Assembly (NCBI RefSeq): GCF_029873635.1
Contig: NC_080422.1
Location: 15,587,549-15,651,548 of the forward strand
DNA length: 64,000 nt
Origin: Malania oleifera
Taxonomy: Eukaryota; Streptophyta; Magnoliopsida; Santalales; Ximeniaceae
Direction: 5' to 3'
Of the stretch, positions 46,612 through 57,495 are shown one piece after another. Position numbers and translations under genes: made by a program. The stretch's first letter is position 1; every line of letters begins with the position of its first letter. A model generated the notes under the pieces. That model did no database searches. It was not told the DNA's origin and saw only the letters and a program-made list of their open reading frames with translations.

Positions 46612-46930
46612 ATGCATTACTACTAGCAACAAGGCTTCTACTATTTTCCAAGTTACCGTGCACAGTAGAGGGAAAAATAGATGGATAAGTGCTATGGTGG
46701 AGGAAATAGAGGTATTGCATAAGAACCATTATGTTTTTCTTATATATATTTTGGTATTTTTTTATTTTATTGAATTAACAATCATGTTATATAAGCCCTA
46801 GACAAAATAGAGTGTCTACAAGTAGCATCCTTAAGATTTACAAACTAAAGGAGTTATTTGAATCCTAGCATGCCCTACAAAGTTGGGAATAAATAGTTAT
46901 TCCTTTTGTAGAAGTTTTGTGGGCTTAGAT
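46612..46930. other. Unassigned AT-rich sequence
   Basis: Between the end of family A copy 3 and the LINE remnant. No gene or repeat recognised; a short open stretch at 46607-46801 has no family resemblance. Confidence 0.4.
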
Positions 46931-47323
46931 TTTTTTTTTTTTTTGCTTTTATTATAGGTCCTAAGATACTCAAATATGTTAATTATTTACTCTATTGAAG
47001 TTTTGAATTTCCTTTTACTGAAAGGGATCATTTAGTCCCCTTACATTCCAACTGCAGATCTTGTGAATCATTTAAGAAGAGGTTGAAGAGTATCCTCATG
47101 TTTTGGCATAGCCTTGGCTATAATACCTTGTTTCTTTTGCTTTTTGGTGCCTGAAGTTTAACCTTTTGAGGGCTCAAGAGAAGCATAAGTGACAAGAGGG
47201 GGTTCAGAGTGGGATGAAAGATTGTTTAAAGGTGGTGGATTTTATGTAGTACAATATAGGGTTTAGTGGAGGTTGTTAAGGGACCAAGGTAGGGAGAGGA
47301 GGTGGATTAGGGGGTATTGATTT
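46930..47323 (-). pseudogene. L1-type LINE, start of ORF2 (endonuclease)
   Basis: On the minus strand the translation near 47065-47020 reads ICSWNVRGLNDPFQ then, after a stop, KEIQNFNR, the start of plant L1 endonuclease (WNVRGLNxPxKRxE). Upstream is a Pro-rich, stop-broken linker. The LINE is split by family A copy 4 and its ORF1 end lies at 49520-49880. Confidence 0.72.
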
Positions 47324-48339
47324 TGTAATGACTTGCCTATTTTACCATATATTATTATTATTTTTTCAATATTCATAATAACTCTGGTATTCTACTAAAC
47401 TGATATAGTCATGATTATCCCAGACCCGTGGGTATCGAGGATATACTTATCATACATCTTTGATACCTAAGCAGCGAAAAACATAAATTACATACATGCC
47501 ATACAACAATGGGCACAATACTAGAAACCTACTAAATCTGTCATATATATACAAGCATCCACAAAAGGACCAAATAGTACCCTAGGGTCATAACTCCAAA
47601 AACCAATCTGACCCTAACTCAACTACTTACCCTTCTAACAGGGTAGCTTGGTCAATCTCTACTACTGCGGAGCTCTATCCGCCCTTCTATCTGGATTCCC
47701 TGAAATGTTTGTAATGCTGGGGTGAGACACCTCTCAGTAAGGGAGATAAACTAATATCAGTGTGTGGCAGCATGAGTAATGTCGTGCTTAAACATGAACT
47801 GTACATAATTTATATATATATGATAAAACTGGCTGATTAAATTATGAGTAAAACATGATTTATTATATCATAATAAATAAAGTACTGAATTCTGTAATCA
47901 TGTAAAACATCTTCTATAACTGTACAATACTAAAATAATACCCAGGATGGATAGCTAGTTAATGTCATGTCTTACCCTCCACATGACAGGGTTGTGCGGC
48001 CAAAGGCGGGAAATAGCAATGGCTGGCCGACCATGCTAAGTCAACATAAGTTTGTAAATACGATGGCCTTGTCCCACCTGGTCCGAATTGCTAGGGGAAC
48101 ACCTGCACTACACTGAAGCCACATCGTCTGCCATCTCCCACACTCTATTTGAGATGTATGGTAACACTAACATAAACTTGAACTTATATGTATAGCTACG
48201 GTGTTGTGCTATGGAAGACTAAACTAAGTCATCTTGAGTCTGATAACATATAGTACATTTCATATTTCTGATACATAGTTGTTTCGTATTTCTGAGTAAT
48301 ATTTGACATGATCATATTTTCATGGATTTTGACATAACA

Positions 48340-48480
48340 TATATAATTACGACATCTGCGCTGACTGTAAATCACGGCATCTATGCCGGCCATATCATAA
48401 CATATAAATCACGGTATCTACGCCGGTCATATCATAACATATAAATCATGACATCTACGCTGGCCATATCATAACATACT
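48340..48480. repeat. Short tandem repeat, about 57 bp unit, in family A copy 4
   Basis: Units of the form ATCACGGCATCTACGCCGG followed by CCATATCATAACATATAA occur about three times (48347-48475). Unit has a GCCGGC-like palindromic part. Confidence 0.75.
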
Positions 48481-49236
48481 GAACATGACTTTTCTGCACT
48501 ATTTAACATAATATTTTAAACCATAGTTTTTGTACTATTTTTATGGTTTTTTTGAAAACTATCATAACATGCTTATTATGGGAAATCATAATATTCTGAT
48601 ATAACATAATTTTCATGGAAATCTATACTTATACCACACAAATGTAAGTAATACTCTAAACAAAAAATCTGATTTGAAATCATATTTTCTGATAAAATGT
48701 ACTAAATATATTTTCTTGTTCAACAACAGTACACTATACCATAACAAACGTAATTTCTGAAAATAAATGTTGTATATTAATAATATTTTTATGAAAAATG
48801 CTGACTTAATTTATCCCCTTACTTGGCTTACTGAGAAGCCCACAAACCTTACCAAACCTACTCCTATGTGTTCCTAACTCAACACCTTGATATTTACATT
48901 TTCCAAACAAATCAACATATACCAGTATAATACCTTCCAACACATTCCTCTTAGTTCAGAAATACCCAATAACTTATAAAACTTAAAATAACCAACTTAC
49001 CCAAATTTTGGGATGGTGCCCAAATACTCTAAATCAAAATTCTGATTTGGCAGTAATGTAGAGAATCTTCCCAGGAGTAACGTGGCATCTTCCGATCGTC
49101 AAACCAACGAGAATCGAAGCCGGAATCCTAGAGAGAAGGTGGGAGAGACGAATTCTAAAAGAGAGAGATGGAGAGAGAGAAAGTTTTGCATGAAATTCCC
49201 CGCTAAAACCCAAATTTGGGATATTTATAGAATGTG

Positions 49237-49432
49237 GCATCGTCAATGAGCCACGTCACTTCATCGACGAGTCCAAGAAGGGAGTTCGTTGACAAACTCG
49301 TAACCTTCATCGACGAACTTTAGGCTCTGATATAATCCCTCTCTGTATTTTTCTATCGATGAAACGCGTGGTGCACGACGAACTTAAGAGGAAGTTCGTC
49401 GATGATACCATAAAGTTCATCTACGAATCCTA
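49237..49432. promoter_or_regulatory. Palindrome array (TCGTCGACGA type) in family A copy 4
   Basis: About eight degenerate units such as CTTCATCGACGAG, GTTCGTTGACAAAC, TTCATCGACGAAC and GTTCGTCGATGAT, directly upstream (minus strand) of TATAAATA at 49229. The same motif type occurs in family A copy 1 in the equivalent place. Confidence 0.78.
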
Positions 49433-49524
49433 CTTAATTCATTTTTGAATTTCCTTTTCCTTCCACCTATTTTCCTCTCTCTTAATTATTAAATGGCTAT
49501 TATTTCCTGGGTCTCTACAGATTT

Positions 49525-49883
49525 GATGGGGGTTGGCAAAAGAGGGGGGGATAAGATAGACTGTGTGTAGTAGGAGTTGATGAGAAGGAGGGGATGGGGT
49601 TTTGAGGATTAGGAAGGAGGGCTTCAGATTTTTTTAGGCCAAGTCTTCTCAATGAAGAATTGCTTAGAAGAATGACCCATAGTGTCACATTTAAAGCACT
49701 TAATAGGCTTCCAAGCATATTCAGTGTCAATGGTTGGCTATTCACCATTTGGAAGTTTGAGGTCAACAAAAAGAGGGAGATTTTGATTGACATCAATATC
49801 AATGTAGACTCAGGCAAAGGATAGGTTCTTTATAAGCTAGGAGTTAAGGAATAGAGGAGTTCCAACAAAGCTTGCTACATAGC
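49525..49883 (-). pseudogene. L1-type LINE ORF1 end (DUF4283/CCHC type)
   Basis: Minus-strand translation near 49800-49665 reads VYIDIDVNQNLPLFVDLKLP, a stop, then YAWKPIKCFKCDTMGHS, the end of a plant LINE gag-like protein with a CCHC knuckle (CFKCDTMGH). It is followed by a Pro/Ser-rich tail. The frame is broken. The other half of the LINE is at 46930-47323. Confidence 0.7.
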
Positions 49884-50439
49884 TGTTGCTGCCAAAAATC
49901 GAATGACTTTCACAAATCTTTCCTTGATCATGACCACATGAAAAGAAACAAATAAGGATGGCTTGGAGGACCCAGGGTGTACCCCAGGGGATCACTCCGA
50001 TGCCTAAGTAATGGACTTATTGATAGGTTAATTGCAACAGTAAAAGAATGGGTATGAAATTAGATGCCCTTACCTCTTCTCTGGGTCCCCTTTTATAGTG
50101 GTGGAGTTTGACCTTGTGGTGATATGGTTTTAATGGGCGCATTATTGTACAGACGTGAATCGCTCTAACCTTTAAGATCCTTGACTTGGGTCACTTTGTA
50201 ACTGCCCCATTAATGAGTGCTTTGGTCTTCTTTCATGTTTATGGAAGTCACAATAATGAGTGTGGTCAGCTTTCAATAGTCTACTTAATGAGGATAATTT
50301 TAGGTATATGAGCTGCCCCCCCTAAAAATTTTGAACCTTTGAAATTGATTTTCAAGGTTCAAAGTCTTGTTTGAAAAATATTCTCCTTTTTTTTTAGCAT
50401 TGTATAAGTCGTTTTGGGATCATCTGAAGCTTTGTATGC

Positions 50440-50700
50440 TTATTTGGCTCACCTGTCATGTTGATGAGTCGTTTTTCTTTCACTTGAGCTGTCTTGGACT
50501 AATCCGCAGGTCCACTGGTTGATCCGAGCCGATGATTGCATTGACGAGCCATCTTAGGCTGATCTAGGGCTCCACTAGTTGATCTGAGCCAATGATAGAT
50601 TTTACGAGTTGTCTTGGGCTGGTCTGCGACTCCATTGGTTGATCTAAGCCTATGGTAGTTTTGACGAGCTGTCTTGGGCTGGTCCGCGGCTCCACTAATT
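50440..50700. repeat. About 60-bp tandem repeat, four units
   Basis: Units with GAGCTGTCTTGGGCTGGTC, CGCGGCTCCACT and GGTTGATCCGAGCC (starts near 50484, 50546, 50608, 50668). First of three arrays in the Tat-type LTR. Confidence 0.8.
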
Positions 50701-51180
50701 TATTCAAGCGAGTAGCTTTTGGAGATGCTTTTGGTGCTAAAAAGATCTTTGAGATGGTTTTTGTATCAAGCAACTCTCTTCGTGCCAAGTAGCTTTCTTC
50801 GTGCCAAGCAACTCTTTGAGATGTTCTTTGTGTCAATCAGCTCTTTTTGAGATGCTCTTCGTCCTGTGTAGCTCTTTTTGAGATGCTCTTTCTTCCGACT
50901 AGCTCTTTGTGCTGAGCAGCTCTCTTTGAGATGCTTTTCTTTGTACCGACTAGCTCTTTGTACTAAAAAGCTTTTTGAGACACTCTTCATGCCAACCAGC
51001 TATCTTTAAGATGCTTTTTGTGCCGATCAGCTCTCTTTGTGTCGAGTAGCTCTTTTAGGATGCTTTTTGTGCCGAGGAGCTCTTTAAGGCACTCTTTGTG
51101 TTGAGTAACTCCAATCCGAGTAGCTCTTTGAGGGTTTCCTTATGCCAAGCAGCTTCAATTTGAGTAGCTTTTTAAGAGAC
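50701..51180. repeat. About 30-bp degenerate tandem repeat
   Basis: About fifteen units built from CTCTTTGAGATGCTCTTTGT and GCCGAGYAGCT. The unit length drifts between 24 and 35 bp. Confidence 0.8.
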
Positions 51181-51184
51181 TCTT

Positions 51185-52365
51185 TAATCCTCATGAGTTT
51201 TGCTCGTTTGTTGGGCCGTTCCTCATGCCTCATGTTCTATACTCATCTGTTTGGGCTATCTTTAGACCTCATGAGCTTTACTTATCAGTTGGACCTTTGC
51301 TTCATGCCTTATGAGTTATGTTCATCTATTTAGGTTATCTTGTGGCCTCATGAGTTTTGCTCATTAGTTGGGCCATTTCTTCATGCCTCATGAGTTATGC
51401 TCATCTGTTGGACTATCTTGGGGCCTCATGAGCTTTGCTAATCAGTTGAGCTATTTCTCCATGCCTCATGAGTTATGCTTATCTGTTGGGCTATCTTGTA
51501 GCCTCATAAATTTTACTCATCAGTTGGGCCATTTCTTCATGCCTCATGAGCTGTGCTCATATGTTGGGTTGTCTTGGGGCGTCATGAGCTTTGCTCATCA
51601 AGTAGTCTATTTCTTCATGCCTCATGAGCTGTGCTTATTAGTTGGGTTGTCTTGGGGCCTCATAAGCTTTGATTATCACTTGGGTCATTTCCTTATGCCT
51701 TATAGGCTATACTAATCTATGGGGTTGTCTTGGAGCCTTATGAGCTTTACTTATTAGTTGGACTATTTCTTCTTGCCTCATGAGCTATGCTCATCTGTTG
51801 GGCTGTCTTGTTGCCTTATGAGTTTTGCTCATCAGGTGGGCTATTTCTTCTTGCCTCATGAGCTGTGTTCATCTATTGGGCTGTCTTAGGGCGTCATGAG
51901 CTTTACTCATCAGTTGGGTTGTTTCTTCATGCCTCATGAGATGTGCTCATCTATTGGGCTGTCTTGTGGCCTTATGAGTTTTGCTCATTAGTTGGGTCAT
52001 TTCTTTATGTCTCATGAGTTGTACTCATCTGTTGGGCTGTCTTGGGGCCTCATGAGTTTTGCTCATCAGTTGGGCTGTTTTTTCATGCCTCATAAGTTGT
52101 GCTCATCTGTTGGACTGTCTTGTGGCCTTATAAGTTTTGCTCATTGGTTGGGCCATTTCTTCATGTCTCATGAGCTATGCTCATCTATTGGGATGTCTTG
52201 GGGCCTCATGAGCTTTGCTTATTAGTTGGAATATTTCTTCATGCCTTATGAGTTGTGCTTATCTGTTGGGCTGTCTTGTGGCCTCATGAGCTTTGCTCAC
52301 CAGTTGGGTCATTTCTTCATGCCTCATGAGCTATGCTCATTTTTTGGGTTATCTTGGGGAATTGA
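51185..52365. repeat. 78-bp dimeric tandem array, about fifteen units
   Basis: Two alternating half-units of about 39 bp: CCTCATGAGCTTTGCTCATC with AGTTGGGC and ATTTCTTCATG, then CCTCATGAGCTGTGCTCATC with TGTTGGGC and TGTCTTGGGG. Each half-unit starts at the perfect palindrome CTCATGAG. The 78-bp period is divisible by three, which leaves repetitive open stretches (51368-51715, 51992-52225) that are not genes. Confidence 0.9.
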
Positions 52366-54540
52366 AGCAAAGATTCATACATTCTTTATGCTACTTTTCT
52401 GTTAAGGAAAAAGCAATAGGGAACAACAATTCTATCTACGGTTATCCCACTGCCGACTTTCTGCTAAGGCAAAGGTAATAAGTGAATTGCTACAATTTTC
52501 TTAATTTTAAATAATATTAGAACAAGAATTTTCAGTTTTAATAGTATTTGATATAGAGAGAAAATACAATGAAAAACTAATTTTCTTCTTATTTTTCTTT
52601 CCTTTCCTTTCCTTCCTCAAACAAAATCTTTTATCCAAATAGAGCCTTAAAAAAACACAATCTAATTATGTTATGTTTCGTAACTATATTAATAATGTAT
52701 TCTATCATATATGGTCAAAATAAAAATTACTTGATCAAATTCTACTTCAAAATGGATATCAAATCTGTAGGGTCAAAGTCTATTTTGATTAATTAGATAT
52801 ATTCAAAATCAAATCCAAATTGCTGGATCTAGATCAATCATAATTAGATCTAACTGAAGTTCAATAAGATGTGATTATTCATCCTAATAATAATTAGATC
52901 ATGATCCATCCCTTTAAAGGTTCTTTATAGTACTGTTAGATTCAAGTTCAAGCGTAAAGAACCAAGTAGCACTCTACAGTAAGATGTTCTTTGCTAATGT
53001 TATTAATACATTAAGGTCATGATTATCTATTCATGTCCTACATTACTGGAACCAAACAACATGACATATGACCATACCTAATGCAGTTCAAATAAATGGA
53101 GCTTCATCTGAAGGCAGAGAAAATAATCAAAAAATCAAATTTCATGGCATGGGAGTTCTTCATGTTGGATTGGACAAATCTAAACTCAAACAGTACTAGA
53201 AACCAAGCAGTAAAACTTTATTCTTATATCATAAAACAAAATGCAAAATTACAAATAATGACAGCTTAAGGGACAAAGACTGAGGTCACATGAGAGGATA
53301 AATTCCAAAACACCAACTCCACAAACATTTCTCCTCATATGATACCAGGCACCAATATGTTATACACATTTAAAAAAAAAAAAAATTTGGTAGCCAAAAT
53401 TTTGTACCTATTGAATCCTCTACCTATTTGACTATTTAGAAAAGCTTATGGCTAATTAGTCCAAGAAAGAGTGCTCAAATTACAAACTAATGAATTTTCT
53501 TCATCTTAAATTCTAATTATTGTTTAAGTAATTTGGTTGCAAAACCATAGATAGCAATCATTGTCTATCAAAACAAAGGTATTTATAGAGCCTATAATGT
53601 AGACTTTTTTTCCAACTTGCTTTCACTACATTTGAAGGATCTATCAACAAAACTGGGATTAGGATTAATTTTGGTTTGAATGCCCTTTTAATCGGGTTTG
53701 CTTTCATTATATATAGAAGAAATTTACATAGTTGTTGCCCGATTTTCAGCACATTTTCAGCGCCTAAATGCTACTAGATTATCAGCATTATTTACAACCT
53801 AATTTTTTGATATATATATATATACAATCAAAATATAAACTAAAATATTTCAACTAATTATTTACAACCTAATTATCCTACGTTATCTTCGTAACACTCA
53901 TTACTATTGTAAACTATATCTTTCTCCCTTTTGAAGTAACACTCGACATACATTGTTGCCCCATTTCCCACCAGCTAAGTGTCAGTTTATAAGAAGTAAC
54001 AGACTTCATGCATGGAAATGCTATATCATCCACTAAAGATTATCATGACATACCTTTCACCAACTAGCATTTTTTCAACCAACTAAAGCAAGCTCTGGCT
54101 CCTTTGCAGTTGTTCAATGTTATCCAGTAAAGTCAAAATAAACAATTTAAGTTAAAAAAATAATGTCTACTACAGGCTTGGAAGTTTTCCAAATGCTAAT
54201 AGCTTGTAGAAAATTATATAAATCTACTTTTCTATGCAGGTTTATTGATTGCCATGGAATCAACCCAAAGCTGAGAGTAGCTAAACCCAATTTGTTTGCC
54301 GCAAAAAAATTGTCAAGTTTTTTTTTTTTGAGTCCAGTTAAAGTGTGGGAAGAAACATAGATGGAAAAGGGCAACACTCCATACCTTGGATTAGGATTGC
54401 CTTTCACCACTTTTTGTCCATACTTGCGCCAATGATATCCATCATCCAGTATATCAACCTCACTAACAGTCTGAATAACAACTCGTGGCTCCTAATTTGG
54501 CTTAGCCAGTGGAATAATATTAGCACTACTGGAGTCTTGT
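52366..54540. other. Non-coding sequence, no gene recognised
   Basis: AT-rich, with ordinary-looking low-repeat text and a few short open stretches (for example 53558-53752 and 54147-54410 on the minus strand) that lack family resemblance. (TA)n at about 53810-53823. The end may include 5' remnants of the PPR gene. Confidence 0.45.
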
Positions 54541-54559
54541 TTCCTATGCTTTGATTTGG

Positions 54560-55225
54560 GATCTGGGTAAGCAAGTCCATGGTCATATCTACAAGTTTGG
54601 GCCAAAATCGAATAGCGTGATAGAAAATGCACTTATAGATATATAAGCAAAATTTGATCATTTAATAGAGGCACACAAAATGTTCAAAGATATGACTGAC
54701 AAATATACAATTTCATTTAACAATCTCATTTCTGGGTATGCTAGATTGGGTTAGTTGTGTGGGGCAAAATCAATCTTTTCCGAGATGCCTAATAAGATGA
54801 TTGTTTCTTGCACATTAATGATATTTGGGTATGCTAGAATTGGGTGCTATGCCGATGCCTTAGGTGTTTCTCAGCAAATGAAAAAGGTTGGTATTAAATT
54901 TGATGAGATCAATATTGTTGTTGTTGTACTTGCTTGTGCGCACCTCAGAGCGTTTGAACTAGGGAAATGGATTCACATTTATGCAGATAAAAATAGGTTT
55001 TTTGCAAAAGACTTACATTTGCAATGCACTCATTGAAATGTATGCAAAGTGTGGAAGCATAAATCAAGCCTTCCAGGTCTTTGATCAAATGTCTCAGAGA
55101 GATGTGATTTTTTGGAGTATCATGATTAGAGGTTTGGCAAGTCATGGAAAAGCTAGCGAAGCTGTTGAATTATTTTGTGAAATGCAAAAAGTGAAGGTTG
55201 AACCAAACACTATTACCTTTCGCAA
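54560..55225 (+). pseudogene. PPR protein gene remnant (PLS type)
   Basis: Translation from about 54566 gives GKQVHGHI-like sequence, ENALIDI, EAHKMFKDMTDKYTISFNNL, GAKSIFSEMPNKMIVSCTLM, GYARIGCYADALGVSQQMKK, ACAHLRAFELGKWIHIYADK, then after a one-base frameshift near 55005 YICNALIEMYAKCGSINQAF, QVFDQMSQRDVIFWSIMIRG, LASHGKASEAVELFCEMQKV. These are successive P, L and S pentatricopeptide repeats of a plant organelle RNA-binding protein. Stops occur in the first part (for example TAG near 54750). The C-terminus is cut by retroelement sequence at about 55226. Dead copy. Confidence 0.85.
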
Positions 55226-55696
55226 TCAAGGATTAAAAAAGAAAACTTGTCGAGAATTTCCCATAAACGGCGCCAATTGTTGCAGCCAAAAATTGAACGA
55301 CTTTCACAAATCGTTCCACGACCACATGAAAAGAAACAAATAAGGATGACTTGGAGGACCCGAGGTGTACCCCGAGGGATCACTCTGATGCCTATGTAAT
55401 GGACTTGTTGAGAGGTTAATTGCAATAGTAAAAGAATGGATATGAAATTAGATGCCCTTACCTCTTCTATGGGTCCCCTTTTATAGTGGTGGAGTTTGAC
55501 CTTGTGGTGATATGATTTTAATGGGCACATTATTGCACAGACGTGAATCTCGCTTTAACCTTTAAGAGCCTTGACTTGGGTGACTTTGTAACTGCCCCAT
55601 TAATGAGTGTTTTGGTTTTCTCTCATGTTTATGGAAATCATAATAATGAGTGTGGTCAACTTTCGATAGTCTACTTAATGACGATAATTTTAGATA
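55226..55696 (-). mobile_element. Tat-type LTR piece with primer site, copy 2
   Basis: Plus-strand LTR start TGTTGCAGCCAAAAATTG at 55278; next to it, on the minus strand, ATTGGCGCCGTTTATGGGAA (55277-55258) is a Tat/Ogre-type primer site and is followed by about 30 bp of leader that joins the PPR remnant. The LTR part matches 49884-50322 closely and stops at about 55696. TATAAAA lies on the minus strand near 55485. Confidence 0.72.
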
Positions 55697-57495
55697 TATC
55701 AATAGCTAAGACGTTGAGGGGTTCAAAAGATTGAAGGAATATTTTAAAATTTTACCCAAATCGGTATTTTGTATAATTTGATGTTAGAGAGTTTTGTAGT
55801 AGGGTCCCATGGGGTGAGGAAGAGTGGGATATTGCCAATGATCCAATGACCCTTTTTCTAGAACCCAAAAATATAGTAAAAAAATATAGAGCATCCTTTA
55901 TCCCTATAAAGTCAATCATAGTTTGGCCATCAACAAAAATTATTTTCACTATAGTACAATTCAAAGTTCTAAATCATCTACAATCTTTCACAAAGTTAAA
56001 AGATGTTCTCATACGTAGTTGAAACAATGTAGAACACCTTGACTCGAGATTTCTAAGAGCCAAAAAAAAAAAAAAATGAGACTTAAGCGTTACAATGATG
56101 ACACCAAGTACATAATTTACTTAGTTAGCAAGTAGTAAGTGCTCCAAGACCCATTCAAACAAACATTAGAATTAAAGAAAAGAGAAGCAAGAGGAGTCCA
56201 AGAAACTGGGCTTGAACATTTTATAATCTTATAAACATATTTTGTGTATTAATAACTTTTGCAACAATTAACTACAGTTTTCAATAATTGTTTCTTGGGA
56301 TTGTAATATATTTATTTGAACAATTTGTTGTGGAATTTTATATCCATGTGAATAGTAAAAATATCATTTAGAATTATATATGAATTTCTACACAAAAAAT
56401 TCTAAAATGTATGAGATGAGGAAATGATGCCTGACTTTTAGTGGCCAACAAGAGTATATAAATAATTTAAAATATTTCTTAACTAAAATTATGTGGCAAT
56501 AAATGATTTTTGTTATCATTTATAAAAAAAAATTAATTCAAATAATTAAGATAAATATTAATTGTTTTTAAGTAAAAATAAATTAATTTAGATGAATTTA
56601 ATTATAATAACTAAGATGTGTTTAATTGTTTCTAAAAGTTGTATAAATAATTTAAAATTTTTATTAACTAAAAATTATGTGGCAATAAATGATTTTTGGT
56701 TATCATTCTTAAAAATAAAAATTGAATTCAAATAATTAAGATAAAATTATTAATTATTTTTTAAGTAAAAATAGATTAATTTAGATGAAATTAATTATAA
56801 TAAATAAGATAACTTTAATTATATTTATAAATTTTTAATCATACAATTAATTACATTATTTTTTAGACCTTAACATATATTCTTAGGTATCTTTTAAATT
56901 GAAAAAAAAAAAAAATATGTAGCAATTTATGATTTAGTTTTTAATTATTCTAAAGATGGTTTTTAATAAATAGTTTTAAAATATTATTTGTTAATTTAAA
57001 TTATGTTTTCTCCATCAATTTTTTTTTTTTAAAAAACATGTTTAATCTCATGCTTAGAATCTGCATGAGTAATCCACTCAATTTTTTTATTGTCTAAATA
57101 GGCCACATTTAAATTATGTTTGCTATGTTCATTTTGTCCTATTTTAAATATTGTCTAACCATTGCAGTTCGACATTGATGTCTTTATTAAGGTTGGGGAT
57201 GCAAGGATAATAAATTCAAAAAAAAATTGTGGTCTTGAGGTGTAATGCGTAAATGATGGAAATCATTTTTAAGATACAATAAAATTACCAGAAATCTCAA
57301 CCAGTACCATCCAAATTTCTATGCAAATAAAGCTTTTCTACAAAATGCATATTTAAATGAAAGAAATAAGAGAGGAAGGAATAAAAATAGGTTTTGATTT
57401 GATGATTAAACTTGTCATTAAGATATTAGCATGAAAAGATGAAGAGTTACAAATGATATCTTTTTTAAATAGATATAAGTGTTTGAAAAGATACT
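55697..57495. other. AT-rich intergenic DNA with a direct duplication
   Basis: No genes. A block of about 185 bp occurs twice in a row (about 56452-56636 and 56637-56825): ATGTGGCAATAAATGATTTT, AATTCAAATAATTAAGATAA, AATTTAGATGAA are shared. The rest is AT-rich. Confidence 0.65.

Larger units (their letters stand above)
47324..49519 (-). mobile_element. Family A LTR, copy 4 (solo)
   Basis: Plus-strand ends TGTAATGACTTGCC and GGGTCTCTACA, flanked by a perfect target duplication GATTT (47319-47323 and 49520-49524). 2196 bp, no coding sequence, no second LTR. Minus orientation: TATAAATA at 49229-49222. TGTCATGTCTTACCCTCCAC and GTTGTGCGGCC near 47970-48000 are shared with copy 5. Confidence 0.9.
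49884..52365 (-). mobile_element. Tat-type LTR, copy 1, with three repeat arrays
   Basis: Plus-strand start TGTTGCTGCCAAAAATCG matches the LTR start at 55278, which adjoins a Tat/Ogre-type primer site. The first about 440 bp (to 50322) are shared by both copies. TATAAAA at 50097-50091 (minus) gives the orientation. From 50440 to 52365 the U3 is made of three successive tandem arrays. The right end is unresolved. Confidence 0.65.

Noticed and set aside
49034..49246. Minus-strand reading frame near the family A copy 4 promoter
   Set aside because: Lies in LTR sequence, lacks conservation in the other copies, and no family resemblance.
51368..52225. Repetitive 115- and 77-codon proteins with a 26-residue period
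   Set aside because: The 78-bp repeat unit is divisible by three and free of stops by chance; no gene context.
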